The translations under genes and the position numbers were made by a program. Shown piece by piece: positions 32,152 to 41,300 of a DNA stretch of 64,000 bases. Below the pieces are notes generated by a model. That model saw only the letters and a program-made list of their open reading frames with translations. It was not told where the DNA came from and did no database searches. Positions within the stretch are counted from its first letter, which is position 1; each line of letters begins with the position of its first letter. The DNA is from Streptomyces platensis (GTDB lineage Bacteria; Actinomycetota; Actinomycetes; Streptomycetales; Streptomycetaceae): contig NZ_CP023691.1 in NCBI RefSeq assembly GCF_008704855.1, positions 6,882,001 through 6,946,000 on the forward strand, given 5' to 3'.

Positions 32152-33408
32152 ATGAACCAGCAGGGGGCCGGGTGCGGCCAGGAGGACGACTGGTGGCGGC
32201 AGTTGTACGGCGAGGGAGGCGGCGACGACGCACCGGGACGCGCCGCGGTGCGCGATGCCGGGCCGTCCGACGCCCCGGACACCCTCGATGACCGGGTCGC
32301 CTCGGCGCTCCGGGCGGTCGCCACACCACGGCGCCCGGCGCCGGCACCCCAGCCGCCCCCGGCCCGCCCCGCGCCCTCCCCGCCGGCGCCGATCCCGCTC
32401 CAGGCCACGGGCCCCCGCCCGGCATCCCCCGCCCGCCCGGCCGCCCCATCTGCGCCTCAGACACCCGGCGACACCCCCGCACCAGCCCCCACCGGGCTCC
32501 CGGCCGACCGCCCGCCGCCGTCCGAACCCGAGCTGGGCACCCTGCCCGCAGCCGACCCGGCCGCCCTCGACGAACTGGTGCCGGACACCGCTCTGGACGG
32601 CGCCCGGTACGGCTCGCTGACCCTGCTCGCCGCGTCCCGGCGCGGCGACCTCGCCCGCCACCGCGGTGACGTACGCCGCGACGCACTGCTCACCGCCCGC
32701 TTCGGGGCCGGCCGGCACGCCCTGATCCTGGTCGCCGTCGCCACCGGCCGGCCCGCCGGCGAGGGCGCCCATCGCGCCGCCCACGAGGCCTGTGCCCGGA
32801 TCGGCAGCGCGGTCGGCCGCAGTTACACCCGACTGGCGGAGGACATCCGTACGGACCACCGCAGCGCCCTCAAATCCGGGCTTCAGCGGCTCACCGACCG
32901 CAGTTACGGCAGGCTGCGCGGCCGGCCCCGCGAGCCGGACGCCGCAGCGGAGCGGTACCCGCCCGCGCTGCGCTGTCTGCTGCTGCCCGCCGACCCGGAC
33001 TGCCGTACCCGGGTCTTCTTCGGCATCGGCGCGGGCGGCCTCTTCCGGCTCCGCGACGGCGACTGGGAGGACTTGGAGCCCGCGGTGCCGGACCTGACCG
33101 TGAACGGGGGACCGGACGGCACCGGCGGACGGCCGCGTTCCGCCGCCGGCCGGTCACCGGCCGACGGCCCGGACCGGCCCGAACCGTTCCTCTTCCGGAC
33201 GGCCTTCGCCCGTCCGGGCGACACTCTGCTGCTGTGCAGCGCCGGCCTCGCCGAGCCGCTCCAGCAGGAGCCCGCGTTCGCCGCCCGGCTGGCCGGACAG
33301 TGGTCCGCCGCCGAGCCTCCGGGACTGGTGGCCTTCCTGGCCGCCGCGCAACTTCGGGTGGCGGGCCACTCGAAGGACCGTACGGCCGTCGGGGTGTGGG
33401 AGGCGTAG
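32152..33408 (+). CDS. PP2C-like protein with altered metal site
   Basis: A 418-residue protein with a Pro/Ala-rich N-terminal half (1-160) and a PP2C-type phosphatase domain (about 165-418): RGDLARHRGDVRRDALLTARFG, LILVAVATG, RPGDTLLLCSAGLAEPL and KDRTAVGVWEA occur in family order. In active PP2C enzymes the second and third motifs read VADG and SDG and supply metal-binding Asp. Here both Asp are replaced (T/A), so it is probably a pseudophosphatase; I recall similar changes in Streptomyces relatives. ATG 32152 is the start. It precedes the PoxB gene by 174 bases and may not be co-transcribed. Confidence 0.78.
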   Translation: MNQQGAGCGQEDDWWRQLYGEGGGDDAPGRAAVRDAGPSDAPDTLDDRVASALRAVATPRRPAPAPQPPPARPAPSPPAPIPLQATGPRPASPARPAAPSAPQTPGDTPAPAPTGLPADRPPPSEPELGTLPAADPAALDELVPDTALDGARYGSLTLLAASRRGDLARHRGDVRRDALLTARFGAGRHALILVAVATGRPAGEGAHRAAHEACARIGSAVGRSYTRLAEDIRTDHRSALKSGLQRLTDRSYGRLRGRPREPDAAAERYPPALRCLLLPADPDCRTRVFFGIGAGGLFRLRDGDWEDLEPAVPDLTVNGGPDGTGGRPRSAAGRSPADGPDRPEPFLFRTAFARPGDTLLLCSAGLAEPLQQEPAFAARLAGQWSAAEPPGLVAFLAAAQLRVAGHSKDRTAVGVWEA

Positions 33409-33582
33409 CGGCGGGCAGACGCGGAGCCGGAGCGCGGGCGGGTAAGGAGCGGCGCAGCGGAGGCGGCCCCGGGCACCCCATGGGTACATGGGACAAGGCC
33501 CTGGAGGTTCCCGGGACGGGGCCCACCGCGTCAGCGGGCCGTCACCCACCCGCCGCACACCCGTCGAAGGAGCGACAGCGAC

Positions 33583-35325
33583 ATGGCGAAGCAGACCGTG
33601 GCCGAGCAGTTCGTGGACATCCTGGTGCGGGCAGGGGTGCGACGGCTCTACGGCGTCGTCGGCGACAGCCTGAACCCGGTGGTGGACGCCATCCGCCGGA
33701 ACTCCGCGATCGACTGGATCCAGGTCCGGCACGAGGAGACCGCCGCCTTCGCCGCCGGGGCGGAAGCGCAGCTCACCGGCTCCCTCGCGGCCTGCGCCGG
33801 GTCCTGCGGCCCCGGCAATCTGCACCTCATCAACGGCCTGTTCGACGCCCACCGTTCGATGGCCCCGGTCCTCGCCCTGGCCTCGCACATCCCCTCCAGC
33901 GAGATCGGCACCACCTTCTTTCAGGAGACCCACCCCGACCGGCTGTTCGTCGAGTGCAGCCACTACAGCGAGCTGATCTCCAGCACCCAGCAGATGCCGA
34001 GGGTGCTCCAGACCGCGATCCAGCACGCCATCGGGCAGAGCGGCGTCGCGGTCGTCTCCCTCCCCGGCGATGTCGCCGCCGAACAGGCCCCCGAGCGCGC
34101 CATCGAACACGCCCTGGTCACCGCGCGCCCGTCCGTCCGCCCGGGAGACACCGAACTCGACGCACTGGCCGCGATGATCGACGAGGCCGACAAGGTCACG
34201 CTGTTCTGCGGCAGCGGCACGGCGGGCGCGCACGCCGAGGTGATGGAGTTCGCCGAGCGGGTGAAGTCCCCGGTCGGACATGCGCTGCGCGGCAAGGAGT
34301 GGATCCAGTACGACAACCCCTACGACGTGGGCATGAGCGGCCTGCTCGGCTACGGCGCGGCCTACGAGGCCACCCATGAATGCGATCTGCTGATCCTGCT
34401 CGGCACGGACTTCCCGTACAACGCGTTCCTGCCCGATGACGTCAAGATCGTCCAGGTCGATGTCCGGCCCGAACACCTGGGCCGCCGCACCACGCTCGAC
34501 CTGGCCGTCTGGGGCGACGTCCGCGAGACGCTGCGCGGTCTGATCCCCAAGGTCCGGCCGAAGGAGAACCGCAAGTTTCTCGACCGGATGCTGAAGAAGC
34601 ACGCCGAGGCACTCGAAGGTGTGGTCAAGGCCTACACCCGCAAGGTCGAGAAGCACACCCCGATCCACCCCGAGTACGTCGCCTCGGTCCTGGACGAAGA
34701 GGCCGCCGACGACGCCGTCTTCACCGTCGACACCGGTATGTGCAACGTCTGGGCCGCCCGCTACCTCACCCCCAACGGCCGCCGCCGGGTGATCGGTTCG
34801 TTCAGCCACGGCTCGATGGCCAATGCGCTCCCGCAGGCGATCGGCGCCCAGTTCATCGACCGGCGGCGGCAGGTCGTCTCCATGTCGGGCGACGGCGGAT
34901 TCTCGATGCTGATGGGCGACTTCCTCACCCTGGTCCAATACGACCTGCCGGTGAAGGTGGTGCTGTTCAACAACTCGTCGCTGGGCATGGTGGAGCTGGA
35001 GATGCTGGTCTCCGGTCTGCCGTCGTACGGCACCACCAACCAGAACCCGGACTTCGCGGCCATCGCCCGCGCGGCCGGGGCGCACGGCGTCCGGGTCGAG
35101 AAGCCCAAGCAGCTGCGCGGCGCCCTGCGCGACGCCTTCCGCCACAAGGGCCCGGCCCTGGTCGACATCGTCACCGACCCCAACGCCCTCTCCATGCCGC
35201 CGAAGATCAGCGCCGAGATGGTCTCCGGCTTCGCCCTGTCGGCCGGAAAGATGGTGCTGGACGGCGGAGTCGGCCGCATGCTGCAAATGGCCCGCTCCAA
35301 CTTGCGCAACATTCCCCGGCCTTGA
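33583..35325 (+). CDS. poxB: Pyruvate oxidase/dehydrogenase (PoxB, ThDP-dependent)
   Basis: A 580-residue thiamine-diphosphate enzyme of the PoxB type. The N-terminal catalytic Glu lies in HEETAAFAAGAEAQLTG, a central FAD/Rossmann-like domain follows, and the ThDP/Mg motif GDGGFSMLMGDFLTLVQYDLPVKVVLFNN is near 440. It converts pyruvate to acetate and CO2 with a flavin/quinone acceptor, usually important in stationary phase. ATG 33583 follows AAGGAGCGAC closely. It converges with the MarR gene, with a large hairpin between. Acetolactate synthase is an alternative, but the SCGPGNLHLINGLFDAHRS and FFQETHP motifs favour PoxB. Confidence 0.9.
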   Translation: MAKQTVAEQFVDILVRAGVRRLYGVVGDSLNPVVDAIRRNSAIDWIQVRHEETAAFAAGAEAQLTGSLAACAGSCGPGNLHLINGLFDAHRSMAPVLALASHIPSSEIGTTFFQETHPDRLFVECSHYSELISSTQQMPRVLQTAIQHAIGQSGVAVVSLPGDVAAEQAPERAIEHALVTARPSVRPGDTELDALAAMIDEADKVTLFCGSGTAGAHAEVMEFAERVKSPVGHALRGKEWIQYDNPYDVGMSGLLGYGAAYEATHECDLLILLGTDFPYNAFLPDDVKIVQVDVRPEHLGRRTTLDLAVWGDVRETLRGLIPKVRPKENRKFLDRMLKKHAEALEGVVKAYTRKVEKHTPIHPEYVASVLDEEAADDAVFTVDTGMCNVWAARYLTPNGRRRVIGSFSHGSMANALPQAIGAQFIDRRRQVVSMSGDGGFSMLMGDFLTLVQYDLPVKVVLFNNSSLGMVELEMLVSGLPSYGTTNQNPDFAAIARAAGAHGVRVEKPKQLRGALRDAFRHKGPALVDIVTDPNALSMPPKISAEMVSGFALSAGKMVLDGGVGRMLQMARSNLRNIPRP

Positions 35326-35378
35326 GGGACGTCCGGTAATTCCTGGTGCGCGCACGGACTACAGGACAGCCCTCAAGG
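35320..35378. terminator. Long hairpin between poxB and marR
   Basis: CCTTGAGGG (35320-35328, overlapping the poxB stop) pairs with CCCTCAAGG (35370-35378), with an inner GTCCG/CGGAC stem. A short GTTT follows the right arm. Likely terminator for converging genes, though the loop is large. Confidence 0.45.
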
Positions 35379-35402
35379 TTTGCGGGGCAGGGACCCGCAG
35401 CC

Positions 35403-35846
35403 CTAACCGAACGGGCCGTCCACGGTGAAACGGCGCAGCTGACGGGCGAACGCCTCGGCCTCGCCCGGCGGCCACGAGGACAGGCTCGCCATGATGTGCG
35501 CGGCCAGCCGCTCCCGCAGCTCGGCCACCGCGCGTTGGCCCTGCGTGGTGAGGACGAGCAACTGCGCGCGCCGGTCGGCGGGATCGGCCTCGCGGCGGAC
35601 GAGGCCGGCGGCCTCCAGTCGTGAGGCACGCCGGGTGACGCCGGAGCGGTCGACCCCGACGTCGGGCGCCAGGTCGGCCGCGCTGCGAGGCCCGGTCCGG
35701 GCGAGTGCGCTGAGGACCGGGTACGTCAGTTCGTCCACCGCCTCGCCCATGCCCTCGGTGAGCTGCTGGTGCAGCTGCGTGCGGGTGGTGCGCCTGAGCA
35801 GGATGCCCAGCGCCGCTGCGATCTCATGTCCTACCTCGTTCTCCAC
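35403..35846 (-). CDS. MarR-family repressor
   Basis: A 147-residue winged-helix regulator (LARTGPRSAADLAPDVGVDRSGVTRRASRLEAAGLVRREADPADRRAQLLVLT, including the DxR wing). GTG 35846 is chosen because the upstream AGAATA/TATTCT -10 element (35853-35858, minus strand) would start transcription at about this base, giving a leaderless mRNA. The 17-base spacer upstream of that -10 contains one palindromic operator, so it should repress itself. It is divergent from an NTF2-type gene whose promoter carries the same operators. The inducing ligand is unknown. Confidence 0.86.
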   Translation of the reverse strand: MENEVGHEIAAALGILLRRTTRTQLHQQLTEGMGEAVDELTYPVLSALARTGPRSAADLAPDVGVDRSGVTRRASRLEAAGLVRREADPADRRAQLLVLTTQGQRAVAELRERLAAHIMASLSSWPPGEAEAFARQLRRFTVDGPFG

Positions 35847-35858
35847 CTCACCAGAATA

Positions 35859-35875
35859 GCGTGCACAACGCACGC
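35859..35875. promoter_or_regulatory. MarR operator site 1
   Basis: GCGTGC-ACAAC-GCACGC, six-base arms with a five-base spacer. It overlaps the -35 element TGCACA of the rightward promoter and fills the spacer of the leftward MarR promoter. Confidence 0.8.
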
Positions 35876-35890
35876 GTCTGCTGCTACAGT
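35862..35890 (+). promoter_or_regulatory. Promoter of NTF2-like gene
   Basis: TGCACA (35862-35867) and TACAGT (35885-35890) are separated by 17 bases; transcription would start near 35897, between the two operator copies. Confidence 0.6.
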
Positions 35891-35899
35891 GCAGGAGAT

Positions 35900-35916
35900 G
35901 CGTGCGTAACGCACGC
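35900..35916. promoter_or_regulatory. MarR operator site 2
   Basis: GCGTGC-GTAAC-GCACGC, part of a perfect 19-base palindrome (35899-35917). Centre-to-centre distance from site 1 is 41 bases, about four helical turns, so both dimers would face the same side of the DNA. Confidence 0.85.
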
Positions 35917-35943
35917 ACTTCTTCCGTGATTGAGGGGACTCCC

Positions 35944-36339
35944 ATGACGCGCACCGGTTTTATCGAAGCCGCCCTGAACGACCTGCTCTTCGCCCGCGAC
36001 ATCACCGTGCAGGAGGCCGCCGACCGCCACTTCGCCCCCGAGTACCGCCAGCGCACGGACGGCGAGTGGATCGACCGCGCCGGGTTCGTCGAGCACATCA
36101 CCCACCTGCGCACCCTCGTCGCCGGGGGCCAGGTCCAGGTCCACGAGGAGCTGTACGACGGCAGCAAGTACGCCGACCGGCACACCGTCCACATCACGAA
36201 GAAGGATGACTCGACCGTGCGCATGGAGGTCTATGTGTTCGCCGACTTCGCGCCCGACGGCCGCTTCCGCCGCATCGAGGAGACCACCCTGATGCTCCAG
36301 GGCGCCGACACCGACCGCAATATGGGCAGCGCGCGCTGA
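35944..36339 (+). CDS. NTF2/SnoaL-like small protein
   Basis: A 131-residue protein with the cone-shaped NTF2-like pattern: helix (FIEAALNDLLFARD), then AADRHFAPEYRQRTDGEWIDRAGFVEHITHLRTLV and alternating strands ending with a Met/Leu strand. GAGGGGA lies six bases before ATG 35944. The fold covers cyclases, isomerases and sensors, so function cannot be fixed. Transcription is predicted to be controlled by the divergent MarR through two operators, suggesting a response to an aromatic or other small molecule. Confidence 0.8.
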   Translation: MTRTGFIEAALNDLLFARDITVQEAADRHFAPEYRQRTDGEWIDRAGFVEHITHLRTLVAGGQVQVHEELYDGSKYADRHTVHITKKDDSTVRMEVYVFADFAPDGRFRRIEETTLMLQGADTDRNMGSAR

Positions 36340-36379
36340 GCTCCGGCCCGCGATCGGTGCCGCGGCCTCGCCCGCTCCC

Positions 36380-37507
36380 TCACCGCGCGCGGACGGTCTC
36401 GTTCCGCTCCGGGTGCTGAAGGGCGTTCACCAGCCCGGCGATCAGCTGCGCCCGCTCGGCCATGGCGTCGATCACCACATACTCGTGATCGGCGTGGGCA
36501 CCGCCCCCGACCGCCCCCAGGCCATCGAGGGTGGGCACCCCCAGCGCGGCCGTGAAGTTGCCATCGCTTCCGCCGCCGACGGCCACGGCTTCGATCCCGG
36601 GGAGCAGCTGCTGCGCCACCGCGAAAAGTCCGGCCGCCGCCGACTCGGGCATCGGCGGCCGGCCGACGGCGCCCGTCACCGCGATCTCGGCCTCGTCGAG
36701 ATGCGGAGCAAGTGCCGCGAAGGCGGCCTCGATTCGCTCCTTCTCCCCGGCCGATTCGACCCGGACATCGACGGTGACGGCCGCCTCCGCGGGCACGACG
36801 TTGTCCAGGGTTCCCGCGGCGGCGACCGTCGGGGTCACGGTGGTGCCGATGTCGGGCCGGCCGAGCGCCGCGATATCCAGCACCTGGTGTGCCGCCTCGA
36901 TCAGGGCATTGACCCCGGCCGCCGGTTCCAGGCCCGCGTGCGACGCCCGGCCCGTGATGGCGACATGGAACGTGCCGCAGCCCTTACGGCCGGTCTTGAG
37001 GGCCCCGCCGTCCGCGGCACCTTCACCCACCAGTACGGCGCCGCAGGCGAGGGCGCGCTCCTCGATGAGAGCCCGGGAGGAGTGGGAGCCGACCTCTTCG
37101 TCGGCGGTCACCAGGATCTCGACGCCCGACCGGTCCTCGATCATCGCCACGCCATGGATCGCCTGCACCAGCCCGCCGAGCATGTCGAAGACGCCGGGCC
37201 CGGTCGCCCGCCCGTCCGCGACCGTGAACGGCCGGCGCGCCAGCGTGCCGAGCGGGAACACCGTGTCGTGGTGACCGAGGATCAGGACGGTCGGATCGCC
37301 GCCGCCGGACCAGTGGACATGCGGCCCGGCTTCGCTCTCGACGAGGACGGCCTGCCCGCCGAGCCGGCGCTCGATGACAGCGGCAACAGCCTTGGCCGAC
37401 GCCCTCAAGGCGTCCAGATCGCGGGAGGGGGATTCGACCTCGACGAGCGTCCTGAGGTCCTCGATCATCGCGTCGATGTCTGCGTCGACGGTCCTGTGCG
37501 GCGTCAC
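36380..37507 (-). CDS. M20-family metallopeptidase (CPG2-like)
   Basis: A 375-residue di-zinc hydrolase. First zinc His in GHHDTVFP, bridging Asp in GVFDMLGG, catalytic Glu pair in TADEEVGSHSSR, and last His in AHADHEYV are visible; the dimerisation lid sits in the middle (GCGTFHVAITGRASHAGLEPAAG). GDM(K)GG motif has Leu for the common Lys, which is tolerated. Relatives include carboxypeptidase G2 (cleaving C-terminal Glu) and other amidohydrolases. Start GTG 37507 is inferred from family length; no strong ribosome site precedes it. Substrate unknown. Confidence 0.85.
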   Translation of the reverse strand: MTPHRTVDADIDAMIEDLRTLVEVESPSRDLDALRASAKAVAAVIERRLGGQAVLVESEAGPHVHWSGGGDPTVLILGHHDTVFPLGTLARRPFTVADGRATGPGVFDMLGGLVQAIHGVAMIEDRSGVEILVTADEEVGSHSSRALIEERALACGAVLVGEGAADGGALKTGRKGCGTFHVAITGRASHAGLEPAAGVNALIEAAHQVLDIAALGRPDIGTTVTPTVAAAGTLDNVVPAEAAVTVDVRVESAGEKERIEAAFAALAPHLDEAEIAVTGAVGRPPMPESAAAGLFAVAQQLLPGIEAVAVGGGSDGNFTAALGVPTLDGLGAVGGGAHADHEYVVIDAMAERAQLIAGLVNALQHPERNETVRAR

Positions 37508-37695
37508 GCCGCAAGGGTACGTCGAACGCCGTGCCGGAACGGGCTCAGCTGCCCCCTCCTCGCATCTGGCCCAGGGTTCAGCCGACGTCCTTGGCCTCAT
37601 TGCGCGGTCTCTAAACCACACTTATCCCCGAAAAGAGTGAAATGTTAGCAAACTCTCTAAGGATGGGGCCGTACGCGCCGAAGGGAAGTAACAGG

Positions 37696-37714
37696 AAGCG
37701 GCAGTGAGCCGCTT
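37696..37714 (+). promoter_or_regulatory. Hairpin in the chaplin leader
   Basis: AAGCGGC (37696-37702) and GCCGCTT (37708-37714) form a perfect seven-base stem about 10 bases before the GGAGA ribosome site. It may stabilise the mRNA or limit initiation. Confidence 0.45.
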
Positions 37715-37734
37715 GGAGCGATCGGGAGATTGTT

Positions 37735-38142
37735 ATGTCACGGATCACGCGGGTGACAGCTATTGCCGCTCTCGCGGCAAGTACTTGCCTGGGTGGCATG
37801 TCGGCAGCGTTCGCAGACAGTGACGCGGCCGGCGGCGCAGCCAATTCGCCGGGAGTGGTGTCGGGCAACGCGATTCAGGTCCCGATCCACATTCCGGTCA
37901 ATGTGTGCGGCAACACCATCAACATCGGGGGGCTGCTGAACCCGGCCTTCGGTAACACCTGCCTCAACGGTCACATCGAGCGCCGGGTGGAGGTGCACCG
38001 TCACCACCACGTCACGCACCACCACCACATCAAGCACGCCAAGAAGAAGCACCACGTCAAGAAGCACCACAACAAGAAGCACCACCGCCCGTCGGGTGGC
38101 GTGCACACCGGCGGTGGCGGCCTGGTCGACGTCGAGCGCTAG
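37735..38142 (+). CDS. Chaplin-domain protein with His/Lys-rich tail
   Basis: A 135-residue secreted protein: signal peptide (1-27, cut after AFA), one chaplin domain (about 30-79; SPGVVSGNAIQVPIHIPVNVCGNTINIGG, with Cys58 and Cys76 positioned for the chaplin disulfide), then a tail (80-117) with 16 His and 8 Lys, and a Gly-rich end. Chaplins form amyloid-like films that coat aerial hyphae and spores. There is no LPXTG-type sortase signal, so it is a short, non-anchored type but with an added basic/metal-binding-like tail. ATG 37735 follows GGAGA. It is divergent from the M20 peptidase. Confidence 0.88.
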   Translation: MSRITRVTAIAALAASTCLGGMSAAFADSDAAGGAANSPGVVSGNAIQVPIHIPVNVCGNTINIGGLLNPAFGNTCLNGHIERRVEVHRHHHVTHHHHIKHAKKKHHVKKHHNKKHHRPSGGVHTGGGGLVDVER

Positions 38143-38361
38143 GCCGCTCGCTTGGATCGTCTGATCGTTGCAAGCGTGCGTGCACCGCGCCGCGGACCCG
38201 GCTGACGCCGATAGGGGTCCGAACCGCGCGGTGTGGAGGCACTCCACGCTCACGCATGCTCACCGGCACACGGCCGGGGTCCCGTTCCACGGGGCCCCGG
38301 CCGGCGCGTTGTCCGGCGCCTTCCCGCATGTCCGGTCCGCCGCCGGACCGAACGCCCGGGC

Positions 38362-41300
38362 TCACCCGGCAGGCGGATGCTGCGGCCGGAGCCGGAGCGT
38401 CAGGATCTGGAACGGGCGCAGCTCGACCGTCACATCGGACGTCGGGCCTTCCTCCTCCTCGTGCAGCGGACGCTCCAACAGGTCCGTCACGGTGGCGTGT
38501 GCCACGGGGAAACCGGGGGAGACGGTGCCGGTGGCACGGCCGCCGTGGGACTCGTACAACCGCACCACCACATCGCCGCTGCGGTCCTCGGCGAGCTTGA
38601 CCGACTCGACGGTGACGGCCGGGTGGTCGACGCGGATCAGCGGGGGGACGGGCGGCGCGTCGGCCGTCCTGAGGGGCAGGTTGAGGGCCAGGCCCTCCGC
38701 GACCGTGTCCCCGACCCCGGCGCCCGGCAGCAATGCGTAGGTGAAGCGGTGGGGGCCCTGATCGGTCTCCGGGTCGGGGCTGTGCGGGGCGCGCAGCAGG
38801 GTCAGCCGTACCGTCGTGCCCAGGCCCTCGGGGTGCGGGGTGCGGGTCACGTCATGGCCGTAGGTCGAGTCGTTGAGCAGCGCGACGCCGTAGCCCGGCT
38901 CGGCGACCCGCAGCCAGCGGTGCGCACAGATCTCGAAACGGGCCGCGTCCCAGCTGGTGTTGGTGTGGGTGGGGCGGTGTACGTGGCCGAACTGGATCTC
39001 CGAGGTGGACCGTTCGGCGTGTACATCCAGGGGGAAGGCGGCCTTGAGGACCTTTTCCGATTCGTGCCAGTCGATGTCGGTGGTGATGTCGAGACGGTGT
39101 GAGCCGGCGCGCAGCGTCAGCTCCTGGGTGATCCGGGACGCACCGAACGCCCTGGTCACCCGGACCGTCGCGGACAGCGGCCCGGCCGTGGCCAGCTCCA
39201 CGGCCTCGGCGTCGGTCAGATCGGTGTGCCGGCGGCGGTAATGCCGGTCGAGGTCCCAGGCGTCGTACTGGGTGGGGTGATCGGGGTGCAGCTGGAGCAG
39301 ATTGCCGCGGGCGCCCGGTGCCAGCACCTCCCGTCCGGCGTGCAGATCGCGTACGGAGGTCAGCAGGCCGTCGGCATCGACGCGTACCCGCAGCAGGCCG
39401 TTGTCGAGGGTGAGGGTGCCTTCGGCGCCGGTCTCCGCCCGTACGGCCGGCGGCGGTGGTGTGGGGGAGTCCGGGCCGGGCGGGCGGACGGGCGCCGAGC
39501 CCAGCGCGGGTACATGGACCGCGACGGCGGCCGGCCCGCCCGATTCCGGGCCCGACGCCGGCAGGGCGACGATCTCGTCCCGGGCGTACGGCGAGGCGTT
39601 GAACACCGTCGGCACGTCGGCCGCCACGGGCCCGGAACCCTCCAGCGCCCCGAGCGCCGTCTCGATGATTCCGGTCAGCTCCGCCTCGACCGCCGCATAC
39701 GTGGCCCGGGCCTCGCGATGGACCCAGGCGATGGACGAGCCCGGCAGGATGTCGTGGAACTGGTGCAGCAGTACGGTCTTCCAGAGGCGGTCGAGGGCGT
39801 CGTACGGGTAGGCGTACGACGCGTCGGCGCCCGCCCGTACCGCCGCCGTCGCCGCCCACAACTCCGCCTCGCGCAGCAGATGTTCACTGCGCCGGTTGCC
39901 CTGTTTGGTCTTCGCCTGCGAGGTGTACGTACCGCGGTGGAACTCCAGGTACAGCTCACCCGACCAGACCGGCGCCGCCGCCCCGTACTCCTCATGGGCG
40001 GCCTCGAAGAACCGGGCCGGCGGCTCGATCTCGACCCGGGGTGAACCCTCCAGGGACCGCAGCCGGCGGGCCCGCTCCAGCATCTCGCGGGTCGGTCCGC
40101 CGCCGCCGTCACCCCAGCCGAAGGGGACCAGTGAGCGGGTGGCGCGGCCCTTCTCGGCGAAGTTGCGGGCGGCGTGCGCGAGTTCACGGGCGTGGAAGCG
40201 GGAGTTGTAGGTGTCGACCGGCGGGAAGTGGGTGAAGACACGGGTGCCGTCGATGCCCTCCCACCAGAAGGTGTGGTGCGGCATCTTGTCGGTCTGGTTC
40301 CACGACAGCTTCTGCGTCAGAAACCACTTCGCCCCGGCCAGCCGGGCCAGCTGCGGGAAGGCGGCGGTGTAGCCGAACGAGTCCGGCAGCCAGATCTCCT
40401 CGGTCTCCACCCCCAGCTCCTCCAGGAAGAAGCGCTTGCCGTGCACCAGCTGCCGGGCCAGCGCCTCACCGCCGGGCATATTGGCGTCGGACTCCACCCA
40501 CATCGAGCCGACCGGCGCCCAGTTGCCCTCCCGTACGGCCTCCTTGATGCGTTCCCAGATGTGCGGCTGGTGCTCCTTGACCCAGGCGTACTGCTGCGCC
40601 TGCGAGCAGGCGAACACCAACTCCGGGTATTCTTCGGCGAGTTGGGTGACGTTGGCGAAGGTGCGGGACGCCTTGCGCACGGTCTCGCGCAGCGGCCACA
40701 GCCAGGCGGAGTCGATATGGGCATGCCCGGTGGCCGAGACGCGATGGGCGCTCGCGGTGGCCGGACGGCTCAGGACGTCCGCCAGCGCGGCCCGCCCCGC
40801 GGCCGCCGTGCCCCCGACGTCGTGCAGATCCAGCGCGTCCAGCATGTCCTCCAGGGCCCGCAGGATCTCGTGCCGGCGCGGGCCGTCGGCGGGCAGTTCG
40901 TACATCAGCTCCGACAGCACCTCGATGTCCAGGATCAGCTGCCAGACGGTCTCGTCGAGCACCGCGAGGTCCGCCGAGGCGAAGCGGTACAGCGGCCGGT
41001 GCGGAGCGGTCCGCACATCGCCGAGGTCGGTGGGGCGGAAGTCCCGCAGCACCGCCGGATTCGCGGCGGCCTCCAGCAGCAGCCGCACCTCCTCGCCGCC
41101 GCTGACCGGCGCGCCGACGGGAAAGTGCCGGTTGCGCGGATGGATGCCCTTGAGCGGCACCCCGTCGCCGTCGTAGAGCAGCCCCTCGGCCTGGAACCCG
41201 GGCCCGTCGCCGCTGAAACCGGGATCGATGACGGCCTCCACCCGCCGCCCCGCCCACTCCTGCGGCACCTCACCCGCCAGCCGGAACCAGCTGGTGGACC

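Noticed and set aside
37686..37716. BldN-type promoter before the chaplin gene
   Set aside because: AGTAAC and CGCTTG are present but the spacing and -10 match are only partial, so I cannot support it.
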